A stretch of 64,000 nucleotides of DNA from the NCBI GenBank assembly GCA_035532475.1, contig DATKQY010000083.1, positions 10,658 through 74,657 on the forward strand, written 5' to 3'. The position numbers and the translations under genes are program-made. Positions within the stretch are counted from its first letter, which is position 1, and every line of letters starts with the position of its first letter. Below are positions 16,056 to 26,100 of this stretch, piece by piece. This DNA comes from DATKQY01 sp035532475 (GTDB lineage: Bacteria > Actinomycetota > Acidimicrobiia > Acidimicrobiales > Bog-793). The notes under the pieces are model-generated. The model was not told where the DNA came from. It saw only the letters and a list, made by a program, of their open reading frames with translations, and did no database searches.

Positions 16056-16754
16056 CTACGTCGTCGCCGGGACCCGCAGGCTGTAACCCGCGCCCCGCAG
16101 CGTGTGGATCAGCGGCGGTCCAAGGGTGTCGATCTTCTTGCGCAGGTAGCTGATGTAGGTCTCGACGACGTTGGCGTCGCCGCCGAAGTCGTACTCCCAG
16201 ACGTGGTCGAGGATCTGCGCCTTCGACAGGACGCGGCGCGGGTTCAGCATCAGGTAGCGGAGGAGCTTGAACTCGGTGGGCGTGAGCTCGATCGACGTCG
16301 TGCCGCGGAAGACCTCGCGGGTGTCCTCGTCGAGCTCGAGGTCGGCGAAGACGAGCCGGGACGACACCTCCTCGGAGTCGAGGACCCGGCGCAGCACCGC
16401 GCGCACCCGTGCGAGCAGCTCCTCCAGGCTGAAGGGCTTCGTCACGTAGTCGTCGCCGCCGAGCGTGAGGCCGCGCACCTTGTCCTCGGTCGCGTCCTTC
16501 GCCGTTAGGAACAGGATCGGGACCCGCCGGCCCTCCTGGCGGATCCGGCGCGCGACCTCGAATCCGTCGAGGTCGGGCAGCATCACGTCGAGGACGAGGA
16601 GGTGGGGACGGTAGGAGGCGAGGAGCTCGATCGCCGCCCGACCCGTGGCCGCCGTCTCCACCTCGAATCCCTCGTACCTGAGCGCGGTCGCGACGAGATC
16701 GGTGATGTTCGGCTCGTCGTCGACGACCAGCACGCGTCCCGCAGTCGACTCCAC
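16056..16754 (-). CDS. OmpR-family response regulator
   Basis: A 232-residue regulator. The receiver domain has the acidic pair in LVVDDEP, phosphoacceptor Asp56 in LLVLDVMLPDLDG, Thr in LFLTAKD and Lys in VTKPFS. The C-terminal winged helix shows ELTPTEFKLLRYLMLNPRRV and the recognition stretch VVETYISYLRKKID, ending in TLRGAGYSLR. The start is placed at GTG because the frame further upstream is low-complexity and because CACAAT lies six bases before it. Cotranscribed with the sensor kinase immediately downstream. Targets are unknown; autoregulation is common in this family. Confidence 0.94.
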   Translation of the reverse strand: MESTAGRVLVVDDEPNITDLVATALRYEGFEVETAATGRAAIELLASYRPHLLVLDVMLPDLDGFEVARRIRQEGRRVPILFLTAKDATEDKVRGLTLGGDDYVTKPFSLEELLARVRAVLRRVLDSEEVSSRLVFADLELDEDTREVFRGTTSIELTPTEFKLLRYLMLNPRRVLSKAQILDHVWEYDFGGDANVVETYISYLRKKIDTLGPPLIHTLRGAGYSLRVPATT

Positions 16755-16760
16755 CGCACC

Positions 16761-16766
16761 ATTGTG
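16761..16766 (-). promoter_or_regulatory. -10 element (CACAAT on the minus strand), leaderless start
   Basis: Read on the minus strand, CACAAT ends six bases before the GTG of the response regulator, and no ribosome binding site intervenes. Confidence 0.45.
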
Positions 16767-16969
16767 CCGCTCATCTCTGTGGGCTCGCTGTGCATCTCCT
16801 GTCAGCAAGCGGTGGCCCGTCGGGCAGGGCGCGGGACGTCCCGCCGGGACCACCGCGCGGCTCACGTCGGCGCGACGAGACGGCTGCGCGGGCGGCCGGG
16901 CGGGCGCGCGGAGCACGGGTCGGAGCGAATGGACGGAGCCGGGCCGGAGCACCGCGTGAACGTGAGCCA

Positions 16970-18010
16970 CGCCGCCACCTTTGCGCCGTAGACCAACATG
17001 AAGGCTCCGCGGTCTCGCTGTGGTGCTCGATGAAGGCGAGCAGCTCCTCGACCACGTCGTCTCGCGAGAACTCGCCGGGCGGAGCAGCTCGCGGGTGAGG
17101 ACCGGAAGAAGCACTCGACCTGGTTGAGCCGGCTCGCGTGCGCGGGGTGTGGTGGACGACGAAGCGCGGATGGGTTGCCAACCAGGCCTCGGTCGCCTTC
17201 GAGGTGTGCCGGGAGCCGTCGTCCGTGACGACGTGGATCGACAGGTCGTCCTCGATGCTTACGTCGATCTCCTCCAAGAAGGAGATGGAGGTGACCGAGT
17301 CGTTGCGACCGATGTCCTTTGCGCGGACCTTGCCGGTCGCGACGTCGAGCGAGGCGGTGCCGTAGCGGACGTGCTCGAGCTCGCGCCGGGCAGGACGACC
17401 CGGGCGGACCGGCGTCTCGGGTGCTTCCTGCTCTTTGCCTGGATGCCGGTCGTCTCGTCGATGGACAGCGCGACGGCGTTCTCCGACGGGGCGAGGTAGA
17501 GCCGACAGATGCCCGCTGCCCGCTCCGAGAACTCCGGGGTGGCCCGCCGCGTCAGCCAGCCCTCTACCTTGTGGGGGCGCCGTCGTCAGCCGCGAGGAGG
17601 CACCTGATCTGGGAGGTGGAGATGGCGATCCCGGCCCTTGCCATCGCTCCTGCAAGCTCGGAGTGGCTCCACTGCGGGGAGAGCTCGGGATGCTCGGAAT
17701 GCTCGGAATGCTCGGGAGGTGACCTCGGCCACGAGCACGAGCCGGTCGGTCGGTCGACGGGGGGACGACCGGAGCGCTCAGCGTCGTCCGGAGGGCGAGG
17801 CCGAGATCCAGGATGCCGATCCGCCGTTTGCAGACCGACTGGGGAGCGTCCGACCTCCCCGGCGATCCGGCGGCCGGTCACGCCGTCCGCCGCGGGTAGG
17901 ACCACCTCGGCGCGCTGGCGATCGCGATGCGGCGTCGTCTGGGCGCGCACCCGGTGCTCGAACTCGGTGTGCTCCTCCACGGTCAAGGCAAGCGGCTCCA
18001 CGCTCCACAC
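16970..18010 (-). pseudogene. Decayed IS630-family transposase
   Basis: The protein is recognisable only across several frames. The N-terminal helix-turn-helix part (ADGVTGRRIAGEVGRSP, then a proline-rich hinge) and MARAGIAISTSQIRCLL are in one frame. The DDE region moves to other frames: SIDETTGIQ, then LEHVRYGTASL, DIGRNDSVTSISFLEEID, HVVTDDGSRHTSKATEAWL and FVVHHTPRTRAGST. A last shift precedes GEFSRDDVVEELLAFIEHH. At least three frameshifts are needed, so it cannot make a functional transposase. It sits between the two-component operon and an MFS exporter. I did not find convincing terminal inverted repeats or a duplicated TA target. It is an old insertion that no longer moves. Confidence 0.8.
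17683..17718. repeat. Four tandem 9-bp units (GCTCGGAAT-like)
   Basis: Units read GCTCGGGAT, GCTCGGAAT, GCTCGGAAT and GCTCGGGAG. They fall inside the transposase remnant and would encode a His-Ser-Glu repeat, not expected in the family, so they probably arose by slippage after decay. Confidence 0.7.
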
Positions 18011-18076
18011 TGTCGACCTCCTGGAGTCGTCGATGTGGACGGTTCACGATGTTCGAGCCACCGATGCGGGGGTGCG

Positions 18077-19579
18077 CTAGGCGCCGAGCTCCGTGGCAAG
18101 CGTCGCCTCGTCGTGCGCCTCGACGGCGATGACCTGGGCATCGCTCGCCCGACGGGGCAGCGCCACGGCGATCAGCGCGGCGAGGACTGCGATGCCCGCA
18201 GCCACGGCGAACGCGAGCCCGAACCCGGCGCTCAGCGCCGCCCCCGCAGGGTGCGGTCCCGGGCGGGCAAGCAGGCTGTCCGACCTCGAGGTCGCGACGG
18301 TCGCGAGCGCGGCCAGTCCGAGCGAAGCGCCCACCTGGCGCGACGTGTTCACCAGCCCCGAGGCGAGACCGGCTTCGCCGCCGCGGATCCCGCTCGTCGC
18401 GGCCAGGGTGATCGGCGTCAGCGCGACCCCGATGCCGAACGCCGCGACGGCGCCGGCGAGGATCACGACCGTCAACGGCTCGCGGGTGACACCGATGCGC
18501 GACAGCACGGCGAGCCCGACCGCCATGAGCAGGGGGCCGGCGATCACCAACCGCCGCGTGCCGAGGCGCCCGACCAGCCGGACCGTCACCTGGGAGCCCG
18601 CGACGACGCTCAGCGAGAGCGGCGCGAACAGCAGGCCGGTGACGATCGGCGACAGGTCGCGGACCTCCTGGCAGTAGAGGGAGAGGAAGTACCACATCGG
18701 GAACAGCGCGGCCGCCACCGCGAGCATCGCGAGGTTCGCGCTGCTCACCGAGCGCGAACCGAAGAGCCGAAGCGGCATGATCGGCGCGGCGGCGATCCGG
18801 GCCTCGTGGACGACGAAGGCGACGAGCAGCAGCACCGCCAGCGCCAAGGCGAGCACGGTGTCCCTCGAGGCCCAGCCGACGGCATCGGTGCGGACGACGC
18901 CGTAGACCAGCGCGCAGAGACCCGCGGTGACGAGGAAGGCGCCCGGCAGGTCGAGCCCGCGACGCTCACGGCCGCGGCTCTCCGAGAGGACCGCGTAGCC
19001 GGCGACCAGCACGACGGCGCCGATCGGGACGTTGATGAACAGCACCCAGCGCCAAGTCAGCTCCTGGGTGATGATCCCGCTCAGCAGATTGCCGACGGCA
19101 CCACCGGCCCCAGCGACACCGGCCCAGGTCCCCATCGCCCTTGCCCGCTCACGCGGCTCGGTGAAGGCGGTCGTGAGGATCGCCAGGGTGGACGGGGCGA
19201 GGATGGCGCCGCCGAGCCCCTGCGCGGCGCGCGCCGCGACGAGCATCGTCTGGCTGGTGGCGAAGCCGCCGACGAGGCTGGCCAAGCTGAACACGCCGAG
19301 TCCGAGGAGGAAGATCCGGCGTCGGCCGAACAGGTCGCCTGCTCGGCCTCCGAGCAGGAGGAAGCCGGCGAAGGTGAGCGTGTACGCGTTGACCACCCAT
19401 TGGAGTCCGGCCGTCGAGAAGCCGAGGTCACGGTGGATGGAGGGGAGCGCGACGTTCACCACGGAGATGTCGAGCACCACCATGAACTGCCCGGTGCAGG
19501 CGAGCGCGAGGATCATCCACGACGGCGCGCGGCCCGAACCGCCCCGCAAGCGGGCCGCCGCCTCGCGAACTGTCGCCAT
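18077..19579 (-). CDS. DHA2-type MFS transporter (drug:H+ antiporter-like)
   Basis: A 500-residue membrane protein with about 14 hydrophobic segments, the DHA2 arrangement. CTGQFMVVLDISVVNVALPSI is the TM1 motif of this group, with the membrane Asp. GGRAGDLFGRRRIFLLGL is motif A between TM2 and TM3, and ARAAQGLGGAILAPSTLAIL carries the motif B region. It probably exports hydrophobic compounds, with substrate unknown. The ATG has GGAGGAG at an ideal distance, so the 145 extra in-frame codons upstream are rejected. No regulator lies directly beside it; its upstream neighbour is divergent and unrelated. Confidence 0.9.
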   Translation of the reverse strand: MATVREAAARLRGGSGRAPSWMILALACTGQFMVVLDISVVNVALPSIHRDLGFSTAGLQWVVNAYTLTFAGFLLLGGRAGDLFGRRRIFLLGLGVFSLASLVGGFATSQTMLVAARAAQGLGGAILAPSTLAILTTAFTEPRERARAMGTWAGVAGAGGAVGNLLSGIITQELTWRWVLFINVPIGAVVLVAGYAVLSESRGRERRGLDLPGAFLVTAGLCALVYGVVRTDAVGWASRDTVLALALAVLLLVAFVVHEARIAAAPIMPLRLFGSRSVSSANLAMLAVAAALFPMWYFLSLYCQEVRDLSPIVTGLLFAPLSLSVVAGSQVTVRLVGRLGTRRLVIAGPLLMAVGLAVLSRIGVTREPLTVVILAGAVAAFGIGVALTPITLAATSGIRGGEAGLASGLVNTSRQVGASLGLAALATVATSRSDSLLARPGPHPAGAALSAGFGLAFAVAAGIAVLAALIAVALPRRASDAQVIAVEAHDEATLATELGA

Positions 19580-19677
19580 CGCTCTCCTCCGTGCGCGCCG
19601 AAGCAGGCGCACTGCTGGGCTCGAGGGGAGCAACCGCTCCCGGCTCCGAGCTATTCCCGCCACTAGCCTCGCTCGCC

Positions 19678-19731
19678 ATGGACGCGCCGGTCCCCCTGGA
19701 GCACGCCGAGGCCGCGAACCCGTGGAGCTGA
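19678..19731 (+). CDS. Possible 17-residue leader peptide
   Basis: An ATG preceded by TAGCCT at an 8-base distance opens a 17-codon frame. Its stop lies 10 bases beyond the GTG start of the next gene, in a different frame. This could be a leaderless upstream ORF coupling translation to the downstream gene, or chance. No sequence family is recognised. Confidence 0.25.
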   Translation: MDAPVPLEHAEAANPWS

Positions 19732-20204
19732 GCCGGCGCGGCGGAGCGGACGAGCCGGAGGACCCCGCCAGCGCGCTCGCCGACGCCGTCGCCGCCTCGC
19801 TCCCCGGCTGGGTCGAACGATGCGTGGCGCGTCGACTCGCCGAGCGGCCCGGTCCGCCGGGCGCGACCGGTGAGGCGCTGGAGCGTGCGCGCGAGGCGGG
19901 CCGGCTGGCCGCTGCCGAGATCGTCCCGAAGCTGCGGGCGCTGCTCGCGAGCGACGTCGACGAGCAGTGGACGACGCCCCTCGCCCTCGTGCGAGAGGCG
20001 GTGCCCTTCGCCACCGCGGTGCTGCGAGAGCAGGGCGCGCCGATCCCGGCGCGTGACGCGTTCGCCGCGAGCCGCCTCCCGGACGACCTCTACGACCTGA
20101 CGCCCGCCAATCTCCAGGCGCTCGGCGACGAGGTCGGCGAGCTTGGCATCAGATGGGGAGCGGCCAAGGCATGGGAGCACAAGCGCCGCCACGGCGCGCC
20201 CTGA
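19722..20204 (+). CDS. Conserved actinobacterial protein of unknown function
   Basis: A 160-residue soluble, mostly helical protein. The central and C-terminal parts match a family I know from many actinobacteria but which has no assigned function: ALERAREAGRLAAAEIVPKL, EQWTTPLALVREAVPFATAV, the Asp-rich RDAFAASRLPDDLYDLTPANL, and a final IRWGAAKAWEHKRR. No catalytic motif, membrane segment or signal peptide is seen. The GTG start is tentative: no ribosome binding site is visible and an overlapping short ORF precedes it. The gene is divergent from the MFS exporter and has no obvious operon partner. Confidence 0.65.
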   Translation: MELSRRGGADEPEDPASALADAVAASLPGWVERCVARRLAERPGPPGATGEALERAREAGRLAAAEIVPKLRALLASDVDEQWTTPLALVREAVPFATAVLREQGAPIPARDAFAASRLPDDLYDLTPANLQALGDEVGELGIRWGAAKAWEHKRRHGAP

Positions 20205-20371
20205 ACGTCACCACGCAGAACGGCCGTCCACTCACGGTGCGCGCGTACCCGGGCGCGGGCCGCCGCAGCTGCCTAGGCTGCGCGGCCGAACGCTGAAGCC
20301 GCGCCGCCACGTGGGCGGTCAGCGGCGTACCCGCGTCGGGCACCGCCCGCGGCGCGTGGCTCGCAGAGGGG

Positions 20372-23134
20372 GTGTGGATCACGAGCGAACCATGGCGTCG
20401 GCTCGTCGCCCCCCGGGTGCGTCGAACCCTGGCCCGCTCCGTCGGCGTGCTCGCTCGCCGGTACCGCAGCGCCGGCTGCGTCGCCTTCCTGGTGGCGATC
20501 GCGCTCGCGTGGTGCGCGCCGGCGCTCGCCCACGGCACCCTGTTCGGCAGCTACGACACCGCGCTGCGCGCCGGGCTCGGTGCTTCGCTCGTCTCGAGCG
20601 TCCACAACCCCTTGAGCGGGGACACCGCTAGGCAGGACGCCGTGTGGGCGCAGCTCAACTGGCTCGCGGTGCACCACGGCACCCTCCCGCTCTGGAACCC
20701 CTACAACGAGCTCGGCATCCCCGAGCTCGCCAACTTCCAGTCCGCTCCGGCCGCGCTTCCCTCGCTCGTCAGCTACCTCGTGCCGCTGTCGTCCGCGTAC
20801 ACCGTCGCCGTCCTCGTGAAGCTGCTCATCGCGGGGACCGGGTGCTTCTTCGCCGCCCGCGTGCTCGGCACCTCCCGCGTCGCGGCCCTCCTCGCCGGGG
20901 TCGTCGGCGAGCTGGCCGGCCCGAGCGCGGCCTGGGTCGGCTGGCCCCAGGCCGGCGTCGCCGCCTGGACCGGTTGGGTGCTCGGCTTCGTCCTGCTGAT
21001 CTGCCGCAGGCCACGGTGGCGCTACGTGGTGGGGCTCGCGGTGGCGGTCGCGTTCGCCATCGCCGGCGGCTTTCCCGAGGTGCTGGCGATCCTCGCGATC
21101 GCGGCCGGCGCGGTCCTCCTCGCTCGCCTCGGGGTCGGCCGGATGCTGCACGGGGAACGGCGCAGCGGCGTGGCCGGCCCGTCCCTGCGGCGTCGGCTCG
21201 GCGGCGTGACCGGCGGTGTCGGTCTCGGCGTGCTCCTCGCCGCGCCCGTATGGCTGCCGGGGCTCGCGGTCCTGCGCGCCAGCGTCACCGTCAACCGGCC
21301 CTCGCCGTTCTTCCTGCCTGCGGGAGAGCTGGCGCTGTTCTGGGACCCGACCTACTGGGGGCTCCCGACCGCCTCCAGCACGTGGTTCGGACCGATCAAC
21401 TACTACGAGACCGCCGCGTTCGTCGGTCCCGTCGTGTGCTGCTGCGTTGCCGTCGCCCTGCTGCGCCGGTGGAGGCGACCCGAGGTGCTGGCGCTCGCGC
21501 TGGCGGGGACGCTCGTGCTGCTCCTCGCCCTCGGCGTGCCGCCGTTGCGCGAGCTCGCGACCTCGGCCCCGCTGCTCAGGTCGATCGCCTTCGGCCGGGG
21601 CCTCCTCGTCGTGTGCGCGCTCCTCGGCATCCTCGCCGCGGTCGGCTTCGACGAGCTGCGCGGCGGCCGGCCGGGGTGGGCCGGATGGGGGACCTTCGCC
21701 CTCGCGGCGGCGCTGACGATCGACCTGATCTCGACGACGGCCGGCGGCGGCCTGAGCGGCGCTGAGCGCCACCTGCGCCTCGAGGGGCTCTGGCTGGACT
21801 GCGGCGAGCTCGCGGTCTTCGGCGCCTTCTTGTGCTGGTCCGAGCTGCGCGCCCGCGCCCGCGCGACGTCGGCGCTGCTCAGGGCGCGCCGGGTCGGCGC
21901 GGCACCGCTTGTGCCTCGCGGCGGCGTCACCCTCGTCGCGGTGGCCGTCACGCTCGTCGTCGCCGGCGCCTCGGTCAACACCTGGTCGAGCCGGTACCTC
22001 CCGCGCAACGCCGCAGTGGACGCCTACGCGAAACGCGTCGGCGGCGCGCTCGTCGCCCTCGGTGGGGGTCACGTGCCGTCACAGCCGCCGCAGCTCGGTC
22101 TCGTCCCGGAGCTGAACGCGGCGTACCGTGTCCGCGAGCTCGCCGGCTACGACGCGATGACCTCCCGAGCGCTCCTCGACACCTGGACGGACCTCGCCCC
22201 TGCTCCGGATCTCGCCAGGTGGGAGCTCGCCGGGTCCGTGACCGACTTCGCCCCGGACGTGACGACGGTCGCGCAAGCCCGCGCCCTCGGCGTCTCCTAC
22301 GTGCTCGAGCCGGCCCGCCCCGCGCTGCGCCTGGTCGGCAATGCGCGGTCCCTGCTGACCGGCGCCCTCGCCCGCGCCGGCAACCGGTCGGTCGACCTCG
22401 TGACCGGCACGCTCGACGAGCTCGAGTGGTACGTCGAGCAGGGGTCGCTGATCCGCGCCTTCCCCAGCCGCCTCCCGGGCTTCGTCGGCAGGTACCTGGC
22501 CGCCGAGGCCTCGCTGTCACCCGGAGCGGCCCAGGCGCCGAGCCCGCTCGGGACGCCGGCCGCGCAGACGGTGAGCGCGCTGTTGGACCGCCGCCCTGCG
22601 CTCGAGCCCGAGCTCGAGGCGCTCGTGACGAGTGCTCCCGTCCCCGGCCTCGTGCCCGTCGCCACCCTCGGACGCGAGGAGCTGTACCGGGTGCCGGGCC
22701 CGGCTGGGGCGAGCTTCGTCACGCCTGCCGCCGGCGCGGTCGAGGCATCGCTTCGCTACACGGCCGACGCAACCGCGACGATCACGCTGCGCGCCGCGCG
22801 CCCCAGCTGGGTGACCGTCGCCGTCGACGACGAGCCTGGATGGTCGGCCACAGTCGGTGGGCATGCCGCGGCGACCCGGGGCAGGAGCGGAGGCGAGATC
22901 CAGGTTCGCGTCCCCGCCGGCAAGCACGTGCTCACCCTCTCCTACTGGCCCGAGCACCTCAGCCTGGCGCTCGGGCTCGCCCTCGGAGCGCTCTTGGTCC
23001 TTGCCGCCGGCTCGGTGCTCGCCTCGCGCCGCGGCCGGCGCGCGCGCGAGCCGGCTCGCTCCGCCACCGGAACGACGAGCGCCGAGCCGCCCGCGCCGAG
23101 CCGCCTCCTCGACGTCGGCTCGCGGTTGTCCTGA
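20372..23134 (+). CDS. YfhO-like multi-pass membrane protein (GT-C fold type)
   Basis: A 920-residue membrane protein with about 12 hydrophobic segments and a large extracytoplasmic C-terminal domain closed by one last helix. The first outer loop reads DTARQDAVWAQLNWLAVHHG, then LPLWNPYNELGIPELANFQS, the hallmark of the YfhO/GT-C-like family. Members act in glycosylation of teichoic acids or other surface polymers using lipid-linked sugars; the exact reaction here is unknown. AGAGGGG precedes the GTG start. Its stop is only six bases from the stop of the converging glycan synthase. With the synthase and the GH18 beyond it, this makes a cell-surface carbohydrate region. Confidence 0.8.
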   Translation: MWITSEPWRRLVAPRVRRTLARSVGVLARRYRSAGCVAFLVAIALAWCAPALAHGTLFGSYDTALRAGLGASLVSSVHNPLSGDTARQDAVWAQLNWLAVHHGTLPLWNPYNELGIPELANFQSAPAALPSLVSYLVPLSSAYTVAVLVKLLIAGTGCFFAARVLGTSRVAALLAGVVGELAGPSAAWVGWPQAGVAAWTGWVLGFVLLICRRPRWRYVVGLAVAVAFAIAGGFPEVLAILAIAAGAVLLARLGVGRMLHGERRSGVAGPSLRRRLGGVTGGVGLGVLLAAPVWLPGLAVLRASVTVNRPSPFFLPAGELALFWDPTYWGLPTASSTWFGPINYYETAAFVGPVVCCCVAVALLRRWRRPEVLALALAGTLVLLLALGVPPLRELATSAPLLRSIAFGRGLLVVCALLGILAAVGFDELRGGRPGWAGWGTFALAAALTIDLISTTAGGGLSGAERHLRLEGLWLDCGELAVFGAFLCWSELRARARATSALLRARRVGAAPLVPRGGVTLVAVAVTLVVAGASVNTWSSRYLPRNAAVDAYAKRVGGALVALGGGHVPSQPPQLGLVPELNAAYRVRELAGYDAMTSRALLDTWTDLAPAPDLARWELAGSVTDFAPDVTTVAQARALGVSYVLEPARPALRLVGNARSLLTGALARAGNRSVDLVTGTLDELEWYVEQGSLIRAFPSRLPGFVGRYLAAEASLSPGAAQAPSPLGTPAAQTVSALLDRRPALEPELEALVTSAPVPGLVPVATLGREELYRVPGPAGASFVTPAAGAVEASLRYTADATATITLRAARPSWVTVAVDDEPGWSATVGGHAAATRGRSGGEIQVRVPAGKHVLTLSYWPEHLSLALGLALGALLVLAAGSVLASRRGRRAREPARSATGTTSAEPPAPSRLLDVGSRLS

Positions 23135-23140
23135 CGCCGC

Positions 23141-26100
23141 TTACGCCGAGATCGAGTCCAGGGACGACACGACATTCGGGACCCGGGTGAGCCCGCCCGG
23201 CATGCCGAGCAGGTAACCTTGGCCGAGCCGGACACCGGCGGCGCGCAGCGCGGCGAGCTCGCCGTCGGTCTCGATCCCCTCGGCGATGACCGTCCCCGCG
23301 TACTCGCGGACCACGGCGATCATGGCGCCGATTAGCGCCCGGCGCGCCGGGTCCTCGTCGACGCCCGCGACCCAGGCCCGCTGGAGCTTGACGAAGCGCG
23401 GCCGGAGCTGCTGGACGTGGCGGAGGCTCTCATAGCTCGGCGACGCGCAGGAGATCGCCGTCCCGACCTCCTCGGGGAGCTCGGCCAGGGCGCGCCCAAG
23501 CGGGGATCCGTCGTCGAGGTCGTCGCCCTCGGGGAGCTCGACCACGATGGGTTTCGGCGACGACGCCGCGACCTTGCGCAAGGTGTCGCCCGAGCGCGCG
23601 AACTCGACCGAGGCGTTCAGCGACAGCCAGAGGCCGGCGGGCAGCGAACTGGCGGCGGCGACCGCCGCCAGCGCCAACGTCGCCTCGAACTCGATGCCGA
23701 CCCCCAGCTCCGCGGCGTCCGCGATCCGCCGGACCGGCGAGACCCCGTCCTCGAACCTCGTCAGCGCCTCGCAGCCGACGGTCTCGCGCGTCTCGAGGTC
23801 GACGACCGGCTGGAACACGGTGCGGAAGGCGAGCCTCGGGTACTGCTCGGCAGGCGCAGCGGGCGCGGCAGCGCCGACAGCGGCGGGCGCCGGAGCCGGA
23901 GCGGGAGCCGGAGCCGGGGCACTCTCGGCCGTCGGCGCCTCGTCCGGCAACGCCTCGACGTCGAGCGTGGGCTGTGGCGGTGAGGTCGAGGTCGCCAGGC
24001 CGGCGACCGGCGACACGGGTGTCGCAGTGGTGCGATAGGCGTGATCGAGACGACCGAAGTGCAACGCCGCGGCCCAGTCGACGACGGCCGGGTTCGCCAC
24101 CACGCTGGCAGGGTGGACGGGCGCCTGCTGACGCGGGCGTTCCGGCTTGTACAGGCGTGCCTTCACCTGCACGAACATGTCGACGATCGAGTGGCGGACG
24201 CCGATGAACGCCACGATCGCGTAGCTCGCCAGGACGGCGTTCAGCCCAGCGTAGACCGCGTTGTCCCAGCGCGACCCCTCGTAGTCGCGCAGCACGGTGA
24301 AGAGGGCCAGGCCGACCAGCAGGTAGGGCGCCACGATGAACAGCAGCCCCGGGACGGTCCGGTCTCGCACCTTGGGGGTGCGCCCGAACACGCTCTTGTC
24401 GCCGGTCAGCGCCTGGACGACCGAGTTGCCGACGCCGGCGAGATTGACGGGGAGCAGCATGAGGTTGAACCCGTAGACGCGCAGCACGTCGAGACGCTTG
24501 TACCCGCAGTACTTCAGGTCGCTCGCCATCGCGATGAAGTACGGCAGCGCGACGAGCCCGAGCAGGGGGCTGACGAGCTGGTTGCTGAACGGGTAGGCGA
24601 GGAGCAACAGCAGGCTGATCGTGCTCCAGCAGATCGAGGCCATGTAGTTCGTCCGCAGGAACAGCTCGCCGAAGCGCGTCCGCTCCCCCCTCGCCCGCCG
24701 TGCCTTCGACTGGCGCCGCAGCTTCGGCAGGATCAGCAGGCCGCCGTTGGCCCAACGCCGTCGCTGGATGCACAGCGAGCCGAAGTCCGGCGGCGTGGAG
24801 CTGTAGCTCAGCCGCTCGGGGTAGTTGAGGAGCTGCCAGCCGCGTGTGCCGAGGTCGATCGTCGACTCGGTGTCCTCGATGACCGTGCGGTCCTGGATGT
24901 AGCGGCGGATCTCCCAGTTGCCCGCGTACGCCGTCTCCATCACCTCGTCGAGCGCGCGCTTGCGCAGCACCGCGTTGGCGCCCACCCAGAACGTGGCGTC
25001 GTAGTGCGTGAGGCCCTGGTGGACGATGTGCTGGAGGTCCGTGGTGGCGCCTGCGATGCGCTCGAGGCGCGTCGCAGAACCCGGGTACGCGCTGTACGGA
25101 GTCTGCGCGACGCCGACCCGCGCGTGCTCGCTCTGCTCCATGAGGTAGACGAGGCGGAGGCAGTACTCGGGGAGCAGCACGCTGTCGGCGTCGAGGGTGA
25201 GCACGTAGTCGGGGTCCCGGACGTTCAGGTCGGCGACATCGGCGTCGGCCGGTACCAGCACGCGGCCGGCAACGGTGACGACGTCGCGGTAGCTGTTGCC
25301 CATGAGGCCGATGTAGCTGTTGAGGTTCATCGCCTTGTTGGCTTCGTGGGAGAGCGACCCGTACAGCTTGCGCTCGAAGCTCGTCAGCTTCGCCTGGAAG
25401 GTCCACGCGAGGCGGCGGTAGAGCTGGACGATGCGCTCGCGCGGGAGCACCGTGCCCTCGCGGGCGGCGGCCCGGATCGCCGCGGCGCCGACGGCCAGGT
25501 CGGCGGCGAGGCTCCGGACGACCTGGTCGGCGAAGAACGAGTCCGCATGGTCCACAACCTCCTGCCCGTTCGCCAGCTCGTTCAGCCAGTGGACCGCCTG
25601 CTCGAAGTGCGACGACAGGACCGCCATGTCGGCGACCGTCGCACCGCTCCCCTCGGGAGTGGAGGATTCGAACCGCTCGAGCGCGGCGGCGAAGTGACCG
25701 GCAGGCGCTGCGAGCATCGCCTCGATCTGCCCAGGAAGCGCTCGGGCCTCCCGCAGCAACCTGCGGTGCCGCTTGCTCTTCGGCTGTGGCGGGTCGTCGA
25801 TCAAGAGCACGACCTCGAGACCTGGGTACTCCTGCAGGGCGGCCGAGAGCAGCGTGGTGCGGACCACGCGGGCGTCCTCCTGGTAGGAGGGGACGATCAC
25901 CGTCAGCGAAGGCGTCGTGCCGTCGAAGAACTCGTCGAGACCGGCCCGGGGCACGCGCCGGTGGGCCCGGCTCCGGTAGAAGAAGCCGAGGCGGCTCACC
26001 AGGTAGGCGAGGGCCGAGCAGGTCAGCGCCGTCACGACGAGGAGGTAGAAGACCGCCTCGACCTTGTAGCGCGAGTTCCAGGCCTGACCCTGGATGAACT

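Noticed and set aside
16771..17655. Single intact 294-residue gene in the transposase region
   Set aside because: The frame joins conserved transposase segments with out-of-frame nonsense at both ends; it is a fragment of the decayed IS630 gene.
17683..17718. CRISPR-like short tandem repeat
   Set aside because: Units are 9 bp, directly adjacent and without spacers; this is simple slippage in a pseudogene.
20273..22072. 599-codon open frame on the minus strand
   Set aside because: Antisense to the YfhO-like gene, made of Arg/Glu/Gly/Ala-rich low-complexity sequence as expected from GC-rich third positions; no domain.
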